Assembly (NCBI GenBank): GCA_004556875.1 | Contig: SFFP01000022.1 | Coordinates: 1-15,428, forward strand | Origin: Ruminococcus flavefaciens | GTDB lineage: Bacteria > Bacillota_A > Clostridia > Oscillospirales > Ruminococcaceae | Direction of reading: 5' to 3' | DNA: 15,428 nucleotides | Made by a program: the position numbers and the translations under genes | Shown: positions 7,053 to 12,493 of the stretch, piece by piece | How positions within the stretch are numbered: the stretch's first letter is position 1 | Layout: every line of letters starts with the position of its first letter | Notes under the pieces: model-generated | What the model was told of the DNA's origin: nothing | Database searches by the model: none | What the model saw: the letters and a program-made list of their open reading frames with translations, nothing else

Positions 7053-8033
7053 ATGACAAAAATTGACCTTATTACGGGGATACTCGGTTCGGGAAAGACT
7101 ACATTCCTGCTGAAATACGCCCGACATTTTATAGACCGCGGCGAGAATATCGCCATACTTGAAAATGACTTCGGCGCTGTAAACATTGATATGATGATAT
7201 TGCAGGAGCTGAAAGGTGAACACTGCCGTCTTGAAATGGTGGCAGGCGGCTGTGATGCTGACTGTCACAGAAGGCGCTTCAAGACACAGCTGATTTCTCT
7301 CGGTATGCAGCATTTTGACCGCGTACTCGTCGAGCCTTCGGGTATATTCGATATGGACGAATTCTTTGATATACTGCATGATTCTCCGCTTGACAGGTGG
7401 TTTGAGATAGGCAGTGTACTGACTATTGCAGATGCAGAGATGGAGGACGAGCTTTCCGAGCAGATGGAGTATCTTCTTGGCTCTGAGGCTGCCTGCTGCG
7501 GAAAGCTTATACTAAGCAAGCTTGGAAATATACAGGGTGAGACTCATGAGCAGACGGCTGAGCGTATACTTGCTCACGTTAACCGCGCTCTTGAAGATAT
7601 ACGCTGTGACCGCAGACTTGCTTTGCGCGATATAGCTGCAAAGGATTGGGACTGCTTTGATGAGGAGGACTATAAGCTTTTCAGAAACGCAGGCTACCGC
7701 GGTTCGAGCTATGTAAAAAAATACAGTCCCGAGGATATACAGAGCGGAGTGCACTACTTCATGCACGTAAATATACCTCAGAATGAGATAGCGCCCCTTA
7801 TAGACAGGATTATGAACGATGAAAGCTGCGGCAGGATATTCAGGATAAAAGGCTCACTTCCCATTGAAAACGGCAGCTGGCTCAAGGTAAATGCTACCCG
7901 TGAAAAGACTGAGACTGCATCTGTGGCTGAGGGGCAGCCTGTGCTCATAGTTATAGGTGATAATATTTCCCGTGAGCGGATAGACGAATACCTGAAACCG
8001 CTGAATACCGACCCCGAATATGTTTCGATATGA
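7053..8033 (+). CDS. CobW/G3E-family P-loop GTPase, possible metallochaperone
   Basis: The 326-aa protein has the order of the COG0523/CobW family: Walker A GILGSGKT (9-16), a switch-like ENDFGAVNID (37-46), LVEPSG (92-97) and a C-terminal CobW_C-like domain from about 230. Family members insert or deliver metals (cobalt, zinc) or help corrinoid enzymes. Two hallmarks are altered. The CxCC metal site after Walker A is replaced by GCDADC (Cys67, Cys71), and the guanine-specificity NKxD is replaced by SKLG in LILSKLGN. ATG 7053 is chosen over the in-frame ATG 7020 because AAGGAGG (7038-7044) is eight bases upstream and the product then starts MTKIDLITGI. It has its own promoter and terminator. 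The metal and substrate cannot be told from the sequence. Confidence 0.85.
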   Translation: MTKIDLITGILGSGKTTFLLKYARHFIDRGENIAILENDFGAVNIDMMILQELKGEHCRLEMVAGGCDADCHRRRFKTQLISLGMQHFDRVLVEPSGIFDMDEFFDILHDSPLDRWFEIGSVLTIADAEMEDELSEQMEYLLGSEAACCGKLILSKLGNIQGETHEQTAERILAHVNRALEDIRCDRRLALRDIAAKDWDCFDEEDYKLFRNAGYRGSSYVKKYSPEDIQSGVHYFMHVNIPQNEIAPLIDRIMNDESCGRIFRIKGSLPIENGSWLKVNATREKTETASVAEGQPVLIVIGDNISRERIDEYLKPLNTDPEYVSI

Positions 8034-8037
8034 TGAG

Positions 8038-8064
8038 ATGCGCTGTAGATACAGCGCATTTTTT
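8038..8064 (+). terminator. Rho-independent terminator after the CobW-like gene
   Basis: A 9-bp perfect stem, ATGCGCTGT (8038-8046) with ACAGCGCAT (8051-8059), has loop AGAT and runs into six T residues (8059-8064). It begins four bases after the stop codon. Confidence 0.93.
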
Positions 8065-8113
8065 GTTTGCTCATTATGCCTTTTAGTAATACAAGGTCAT
8101 ACAAAACAGGTAT

Positions 8114-8176
8114 TTTACTTTTTGCATATACTGAGTTATACTTTTATTACAGAAGCACAAAGGTGCACAATAAAAG
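8114..8176 (+). promoter_or_regulatory. Probable promoter with downstream inverted repeat
   Basis: TATACT (8137-8142) is a good -10 box. TTTACT (8114-8119), 17 bp upstream, is a fair -35 box. Directly over and after the -10 box lies an 8-bp inverted repeat: CTTTTATT (8141-8148) and AATAAAAG (8169-8176), arms 20 bp apart, with the palindrome GTGCAC (8163-8168) inside. It could be an operator or a 5' leader hairpin just before the ribosome site GGAGGG (8181-8186). Confidence 0.55.
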
Positions 8177-8193
8177 TAACGGAGGGCAAGATT

Positions 8194-9171
8194 ATGTTAA
8201 ACGAAAAACTCACACTCACAGACGAATGGGACAAAACTTTTCCTAAGAGCGACAAGGTAAACCACAGAAAAGTTACTTTCCACAATAGATACGGTATCAC
8301 TCTTGCTGCTGATCTCTATGAGCCGAAGAATGCTTCGGACAAGCTGTCTGCTGTAGCAGTATGCGGTCCTTTCGGCGCAGTCAAGGAACAGAGTTCAGGT
8401 TTGTACGCACAGGAGCTTGCAGAGCGTGGTTTTCTGACTATTGCCTTTGACCCGTCTTTTACAGGTGAGAGCGGCGGTCAGCCAAGATATGTTGCTTCAC
8501 CTGATATAAATACCGAGGATTTCTCTGCGGCAGTTGATTTCCTTTCGACTCTTGACAGCGTTGACCCTGAGCGCATAGGCATACTTGGTATCTGCGGCTG
8601 GGGCGGAATGTCTATCAATGCAGCTGCTATGGACACAAGAATAAAAGCTACGGTAGCTTCGACAATGTATGATATGACAAGAGTCAGTGCAAAGGGATAT
8701 TTTGACGAGGCTGACAGCGCAGACGCAAGATACGAGATGAAAAAGGCTCTCAATGCTCAGCGTACCGAGGATTACAAAAACGGCGAATATAAGCTGGGCG
8801 GCGGAGTTGTTGACCCTCTCCCCGATAATGCGCCTTTATTTGTAAAGGATTACTATGATTACTATAAGACTGAGCGCGGATATCACAAGCGTTCACTCAA
8901 TTCAAACGGCGGCTGGAATATGACATCATCGCTTTCATTCATCAATATGCCTATACTTGCCTACAGCGACGAGATACGCAGTGCTGTTCTTGTTATTCAC
9001 GGTGAAAAGGCTCATTCATGCTATTTCAGCAAGGACGCTTTTGCAAAGCTGAAAGGTGACAATAAGGAGCTTATGATTATCCCGGATGCTGTTCATACAG
9101 ACCTTTACGACCGCAAGGATATTATCCCGTTCGATAAGATTGAGAGCTTCTATAAGGAGTATTTAAAGTAA
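8194..9171 (+). CDS. Alpha/beta hydrolase, dienelactone-hydrolase-like
   Basis: A 325-aa cytoplasmic protein, no signal peptide seen. The N-terminal part (RKVTFHNRYGITLAADLYEP, 25-44) and the stretch FLTIAFDPSFTGESGG are typical of hydrolases related to dienelactone hydrolase and the YcjY/X-Pro peptidase-like group. The nucleophile elbow reads GICGWGG, with Cys134 where most relatives have Ser. Dienelactone hydrolase also uses Cys. The likely triad partners are an acid near HGEKAH (Glu271) and His301 in IPDAVHTDLYD. The start at 8194 is set by GGAGGG (8181-8186); the open frame extends upstream across the preceding terminator and is not translated there. It is a single-gene unit between two terminators. 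The substrate is unknown. Confidence 0.85.
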   Translation: MLNEKLTLTDEWDKTFPKSDKVNHRKVTFHNRYGITLAADLYEPKNASDKLSAVAVCGPFGAVKEQSSGLYAQELAERGFLTIAFDPSFTGESGGQPRYVASPDINTEDFSAAVDFLSTLDSVDPERIGILGICGWGGMSINAAAMDTRIKATVASTMYDMTRVSAKGYFDEADSADARYEMKKALNAQRTEDYKNGEYKLGGGVVDPLPDNAPLFVKDYYDYYKTERGYHKRSLNSNGGWNMTSSLSFINMPILAYSDEIRSAVLVIHGEKAHSCYFSKDAFAKLKGDNKELMIIPDAVHTDLYDRKDIIPFDKIESFYKEYLK

Positions 9172-9178
9172 TATTGAA

Positions 9179-9213
9179 AGCCTGAGAGCATATATGCGTT
9201 CTCAGGCTTTTTT
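9179..9213 (+). terminator. Rho-independent terminator after the hydrolase
   Basis: AGCCTGAGA (9179-9187) pairs with TCTCAGGCT (9200-9208) over 9 bp. The enclosed GCATATATGC can fold further. T residues run at 9208-9213. It lies seven bases after the hydrolase stop. Confidence 0.92.
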
Positions 9214-9238
9214 ATGCACAGATATGGTTTGAGTGTCA

Positions 9239-9298
9239 TATAATATAACTGAGGGAGGGACGCTCCCTCCCTTAATACGGCGGCAAAACGCCATATGG
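9239..9298 (+). promoter_or_regulatory. -10 box and structured 5' leader of the DUF11 gene
   Basis: TATAAT (9239-9244) is a consensus -10 box, but the -35 is weak (TGCACA at 9215-9220, 18-bp spacer). Two hairpins follow. AGGGAGGGA (9252-9260) pairs with TCCCTCCCT (9264-9272) around a CGC loop, 9 bp, extended by a G-T pair. GGCG (9279-9282) pairs with CGCC (9289-9292). The palindrome CCATATGG (9291-9298) overlaps the ribosome site GGAGG (9297-9301). The first hairpin has no T-run, so it is not a standard terminator. It may stabilise the 5' end of the message. Confidence 0.55.
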
Positions 9299-9308
9299 AG
9301 GAATTATT

Positions 9309-10169
9309 ATGGCAACATTCTATAATCAGGCGACTCTTTCCTATAACGGAACAGTTGCGAGTTCAAATATAACAGCAGGCGAGATACTTGAAGTTCTTTC
9401 GGTTTCTAAGAATGCTGTATCTGACACCTATTCACCCGACAGCGAGAACGTTTTCATTATCAGTATAGTCAATACAGGTTCAAGCTGTTACAACGACCTT
9501 ACAGTTACGGATAATTTAGGTGAGTATACCTTCGGAGAAGCAGGGGGCACTGCTGTTCCGCTGACTTATAGAGAAGGTTCGCTCAACTATTATGTAAACG
9601 GTGTTCAGCAGGCTTCACCTGCAGTGGCATCTCTTTCGCCGCTTACTGTTACAGGTATAAACGTACCTGCAGGCGGCAATGCTATGCTTATTTACTCTGC
9701 CGAAGCAAATGTTTTTGCTCCGCTTGGTGCAGACGGCGAGATAGTGAATACAGCAACAGTCAGCGGTACAGGATTTGAACCTGTGACCGCTTCCGAGTCT
9801 ATTGCCTACACAGAGGGCATCGACCTTGCAATAAGCAAGTCACTCAGTCCTGCGGCTGTTGAGGAAAACGGCGAGGTGACCTACACCTTTGTTATCCAGA
9901 ATTTCGGTACTACCGCCGCAGAAGCCGCTGATAATGTGATTTTCAGCGATACCTTCACACCTGCACTCAGCGGACTCACAGCAGAGTTCAACGGTACAGC
10001 ATGGACATCGGGTACTAATTATGCCTATGACCCCGACACAGGCGTGTTCACAAGCCTTGACGGTGAGGTGACTGTACCTGCCGCACAGTTCACTCAGGAC
10101 GAAACTACAGGTGAGTGGATAACACAGGCAGGTGTAAGCACTCTTGTCATCAAGGGCAGACTGGCATAA
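9309..10169 (+). CDS. DUF11-type beta-sandwich repeat protein, no signal peptide
   Basis: A 286-aa protein with a 30-residue N-terminal segment (MATFYNQATLSYNG) and two immunoglobulin-like DUF11 repeats, about 28-150 and 172-286. Each repeat has the pattern SKxxSP...YTFxIxNxG...NVxxxDTF, or its first-repeat version with ISIVNTGSS and LTVTDNLGEYTF. It is rich in Thr, Ala, Gly and acidic residues, with few Lys and one Cys. DUF11 domains usually occur in secreted or wall-anchored proteins. Here there is no signal peptide, membrane segment, LPxTG motif or dockerin. GGAGG at 9297-9301 supports the start. It is a monocistronic unit with a structured leader and its own terminator. Short DUF11 proteins of this style occur in other Clostridia; the function is unknown to me. 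Confidence 0.75.
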   Translation: MATFYNQATLSYNGTVASSNITAGEILEVLSVSKNAVSDTYSPDSENVFIISIVNTGSSCYNDLTVTDNLGEYTFGEAGGTAVPLTYREGSLNYYVNGVQQASPAVASLSPLTVTGINVPAGGNAMLIYSAEANVFAPLGADGEIVNTATVSGTGFEPVTASESIAYTEGIDLAISKSLSPAAVEENGEVTYTFVIQNFGTTAAEAADNVIFSDTFTPALSGLTAEFNGTAWTSGTNYAYDPDTGVFTSLDGEVTVPAAQFTQDETTGEWITQAGVSTLVIKGRLA

Positions 10170-10191
10170 AAACTGAAAGTTTGAATAAAAG

Positions 10192-10225
10192 TTTGAGGGA
10201 GTACCTTTTTAGGTGCTCCCTCAAA
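10192..10225. terminator. Bidirectional terminator between convergent genes
   Basis: Arms 10192-10205 and 10212-10225 form a 14-bp stem (one G-T pair) with loop TTTTTA. The stem is flanked by A/T tracts (TTT on the left arm, AAAAA at 10223-10227). It lies between the DUF11 gene stop (10169) and the pdaA stop (10247), which read toward each other, so it can serve both. The core arms GAGGGAG/CTCCCTC match two other hairpins in the window. Confidence 0.8.
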
Positions 10226-10246
10226 AACATGATGACTATGCGTTTT

Positions 10247-10981
10247 TTATACAGTGTACCCTTTGGCGCGGAAATTGTCGATAAGGTCACCGAGTATTTC
10301 TGCATTTGTGGCAGATACTGAGTGGAGAAGGAGTATTTCACCGCCGTGAGCGGCATCAGTCAGCTTTTTCAGACCCTGAGTCGGGTCAGGCTGAGAGTCG
10401 GTGTTCCAGTCCACATAGGCACTGCTCCAAAAAAGAGTATTATAGCCGCATTCCTTTGCCATTTCAAGGGCGTGTTCAGAATATTCGCCGCAGGGGCAGC
10501 GAAAGAACTGCATCTCATAGCCGTAATTGTCCATTACATAGTTGTGGAGCGACATTATCTCTTCCTTTGCGTTCTCATCGGAAAGAGTAGGCAGACTTGC
10601 GTGAGTCATGCCGTGATTGCCGAGGATATGTCCCTCGTCTATCATGCGCTTAACAAGAGCGCTTTCCGTTTTTGCATAAGAACCTGTCAGGAAGAATATC
10701 GCCTGAACGTCCTTTTCCCTTAGAGTGTCGAGTATCTTTGCGGTATAGCCGTTTTCATAGCCCTGATCAAAGGTGATGATTATTCTTTTTTCGTCCTCCG
10801 ACAGGGCGAAGGCATCAAGGTCGCCAAATCGGCTGTTGAACTGTACTGCGTCAACAGGGCGGTTTTTCGCGTCTACAGCCGTTCCCTGACCGTATCCTAT
10901 CTTAGTAGTATCGGCAGCAACAACAGCTGTGCAAGGCATGACCGCAGAGGTCAGCAGTGCAGCAGGAATGTTTATTTTCAT
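10247..10981 (-). CDS. pdaA: PdaA-type polysaccharide deacetylase (muramic delta-lactam synthesis)
   Basis: A 244-aa exported NodB-fold deacetylase. The N-terminus has a short signal peptide (MKINIPAALL, hydrophobic to VVAAD near residue 23). TFDQGYENGYT (70-80) closely resembles the TFDNGYENGYT of Bacillus subtilis PdaA, with the non-acidic residue after Asp72 that marks PdaA against ordinary TFDD deacetylases. Next come GNHGMTHASL (His123, His127), RCPCGEYSE (Arg161), TLFWSSAYVDW and EILLLHSVSATNAE (His220). PdaA removes the N-acetyl group from muramic acid so that delta-lactam forms in the spore cortex. RCPCG in place of the usual RPPxG is odd. AGAGGT lies upstream of the start. It is divergent from a spoIVF-like pair. 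Confidence 0.87.
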   Translation of the reverse strand: MKINIPAALLTSAVMPCTAVVAADTTKIGYGQGTAVDAKNRPVDAVQFNSRFGDLDAFALSEDEKRIIITFDQGYENGYTAKILDTLREKDVQAIFFLTGSYAKTESALVKRMIDEGHILGNHGMTHASLPTLSDENAKEEIMSLHNYVMDNYGYEMQFFRCPCGEYSEHALEMAKECGYNTLFWSSAYVDWNTDSQPDPTQGLKKLTDAAHGGEILLLHSVSATNAEILGDLIDNFRAKGYTV

Positions 10982-11001
10982 ATTTTTTACCTCTGATTTA
11001 G

Positions 11002-11019
11002 TTGCGGAGTTATCCGCAA
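11002..11019. repeat. 7-bp inverted repeat upstream of pdaA
   Basis: TTGCGGA (11002-11008) and TCCGCAA (11013-11019) form a perfect stem with loop GTTA, about 20 bp upstream of the pdaA start on the - strand. It could be a leader hairpin of pdaA or an operator in the divergent region. No housekeeping promoter with both boxes could be fitted here in either direction, which would be compatible with sporulation sigma factors, but no clear sporulation consensus was found either. Confidence 0.5.
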
Positions 11020-11037
11020 TACTATTTTATACTTTTA

Positions 11038-11087
11038 ATGCTGAAAAAAACATGGATTATCCTGCATTTTTTTCAAATTTTCAGCAT
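11038..11087. repeat. Overlapping inverted repeats between pdaA and the spoIVF-like pair
   Basis: The outer pair is ATGCTGAAAA (11038-11047) with TTTTCAGCAT (11078-11087), 10 bp perfect. The inner pair is GAAAAAAA (11043-11050) with TTTTTTTC (11067-11074), 8 bp perfect, enclosing GGATTATCC. The two pairings share bases 11043-11047 and so exclude each other. A further TTTTTCAG (11089-11096) repeats the right arm just before the ribosome site of the next gene. Confidence 0.55.
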
Positions 11088-11108
11088 ATTTTTCAGAGAG
11101 GTGATAAT

Positions 11109-11366
11109 ATGGAGACAGAAGAACAGGGAACTACAGAGGAGCTTATTGATACATATGAGCGCAGGCGGAAAAACAAGGCGGACGACATAATCGCTGCACA
11201 GGCTGTGCTTTGTATATTCATAGCGGCATTGTTCATATTTGGCAGGATATTCTATCCTGAGGTCACAGGTGAGGTGTATCACAAGCTTACAGCGCTTATA
11301 ACAGACAAAGACTTTGTTTTGGAAAATCCCATAGAACTTCTGGAGAGGCTTCTTGATAAGCGTTAG
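11109..11366 (+). CDS. Small single-pass membrane protein, SpoIVFA-like by context
   Basis: An 85-aa protein: a charged N-terminal segment (METEEQGTTEELIDTYERRRKNKADD), one hydrophobic span at about 27-46 (IIAAQAVLCIFIAALFIFGRIF), and a 38-residue polar tail ending LERLLDKR. The start at 11109 is supported by AGAGAGGTG (11095-11103); the in-frame ATG at 10929 lies within pdaA on the other strand and lacks this support. It overlaps the next gene, a SpoIVFB-like protease, by 14 bp. In Bacillus subtilis spoIVFA directly precedes spoIVFB and encodes a larger membrane protein with a LytM domain that holds the protease in check. Here only the membrane part would exist. The assignment rests on position and topology, not on sequence likeness I can show. 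Confidence 0.6.
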   Translation: METEEQGTTEELIDTYERRRKNKADDIIAAQAVLCIFIAALFIFGRIFYPEVTGEVYHKLTALITDKDFVLENPIELLERLLDKR

Positions 11367-11931
11367 GATAGGCGGAGCGGCTGTGCGGATACATTTTTCC
11401 TTTTTTGTGTTCAACGCCCTTATTTTTCTTATGCGAAGCAGCAGTCTTATACTAAGCTTTTACGGAGTCTGTCTGCTGCACGAGGCAGGACATTTAGCCG
11501 CACTAAAGCTTACAGGCGGCAGGATATCCTCGGTGGATATCAGCGGCGCAGGTGCTGTTATTGACACAAGAAAAGGCGGCATAGCCACTGCGAAAAACAG
11601 ACTTATCGTACTGCTTGCAGGACCTGCCGCCAATATTTTTGTATTTTTGATCTTGAATTTACTTGGCTGTCATGGGAAATTCCCACATCTCAGCCTTATA
11701 GCCGCCGTATACAATATGATGCCGTATCACAGTCTTGACGGCGGAGCGATAATTGCCCTGTTTTCGGTGGGAACAGCTTATGAAAGATCGGTAAATAGTA
11801 TTCTCACTGCCTTAAAACTGCTTATTATAGCCGTTTCAGCCGTCGCAGCGTATCATCTCGGAAGAGAATCATTTCCGCTTTTTGCGGCTTCATTAGCGCT
11901 GTTTACAGGTGACACAGCTCATCGCCGATGA
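11353..11931 (+). CDS. SpoIVFB-like M50 site-2 metalloprotease
   Basis: A 192-aa multi-pass membrane zinc protease. HEAGH (43-47, catalytic Glu44) lies in one hydrophobic segment and SLDGG (Asp129) in NMMPYHSLDGG, matching the HExxH and NxxPxxxxDGG motifs of site-2 proteases. LAGPAANIFVFLILNLL is the conserved middle segment. In Bacillus subtilis SpoIVFB cleaves pro-sigma-K in the mother cell; the catalytic Glu there is also residue 44. The start is TTG 11353 with GGAGAGG at 11342-11348. It overlaps the small upstream membrane gene, indicating translational coupling. It lacks the C-terminal CBS domain of the Bacillus enzyme, ending soon after the last membrane segments. The end overlaps the convergent cyclase gene by 29 bp. 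It could also be a related M50 protease with another target. Confidence 0.85.
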   Translation: MISVRIGGAAVRIHFSFFVFNALIFLMRSSSLILSFYGVCLLHEAGHLAALKLTGGRISSVDISGAGAVIDTRKGGIATAKNRLIVLLAGPAANIFVFLILNLLGCHGKFPHLSLIAAVYNMMPYHSLDGGAIIALFSVGTAYERSVNSILTALKLLIIAVSAVAAYHLGRESFPLFAASLALFTGDTAHRR

Positions 11932-12493
11932 GCACTGCGCGAATGGGTGAACCGTCCATACCAGCCATTTTCAGCGGAAGTGCCGACAGGAAGTATTCTC
12001 CCTCGGGTACAGCCGAAAGGTCAAGGTTTTCCATAATGTATATCTCCGCGCCCAGCAGTGTGCGATGAACCTGAGCAATAGTGCCGTCAGTGCCGACAGT
12101 CATGCCCTCAACGCCGACTGCGCGTAGTCCGCACTTCACCATTTCTGCGGCACTTTCGGGAGTTATAGTTATATCTCCCTTTATGAGCAGTTTGTCGGTA
12201 TCGTCTTTTATCATACGGTGTACATCATCTGCCGTAACGATGCCGCTGTGCTCAGCAACTCTGCATTTGCCTATACAGCGCGATATATCTGCATCAGCCA
12301 CATCTTTGCCGTCGGGAAGAAAATGTCTCGGAGCGTCCGCATGAGTGCCTGTGTGACCTGTTATGCTTATCTTTGTTACCTGATAGATGTCGGGTACAGG
12401 CTTGTCGAAGCTTGTGTGCGCCGATTTTTCGGGGATAGGGTCACCCGGAAATGTGGGCGTAGAGAACATCTCCCGTGTTATGTCATATATCAT
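11903..12493 (-). CDS. Cyclase/kynurenine-formamidase-family metal-dependent hydrolase
   Basis: A 196-aa protein with the family metal motif HTGTHADAPRHF (form HxGTHxDxPxHF). It also has GVEGMTVGTDGTIAQVHRTLLG and the C-terminal EYFLSALPLKMAGMDGSPIRAV. Relatives include bacterial kynurenine formamidase (KynB), isatin hydrolase and various cyclases. No kynurenine-pathway partner is in the window, so the substrate is open. ATG 12491-12493 overlaps the alcohol dehydrogenase stop in an ATGA arrangement, so it is cotranscribed and probably translationally coupled. Its 3' end overlaps the convergent spoIVFB-like gene by 29 bp. A 7-bp hairpin (11917-11923 with 11927-11933) lies in the shared part. 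No terminator is seen. Confidence 0.85.
   Translation of the reverse strand: MIYDITREMFSTPTFPGDPIPEKSAHTSFDKPVPDIYQVTKISITGHTGTHADAPRHFLPDGKDVADADISRCIGKCRVAEHSGIVTADDVHRMIKDDTDKLLIKGDITITPESAAEMVKCGLRAVGVEGMTVGTDGTIAQVHRTLLGAEIYIMENLDLSAVPEGEYFLSALPLKMAGMDGSPIRAVLIGDELCHL

Noticed and set aside
8020..8193. N-terminal extension of the hydrolase frame
   Set aside because: The frame crosses the upstream terminator and promoter region. The ribosome site GGAGGG at 8181-8186 and family likeness begin at 8194.
10306..10723. Open frames on the + strand within pdaA
   Set aside because: They are antisense to a clear deacetylase with full motifs and lack start signals.
10929..11108. N-terminal extension of the small membrane protein
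   Set aside because: It would start inside pdaA on the opposite strand and cross the A/T-rich divergent region. A good ribosome site lies directly before 11109.
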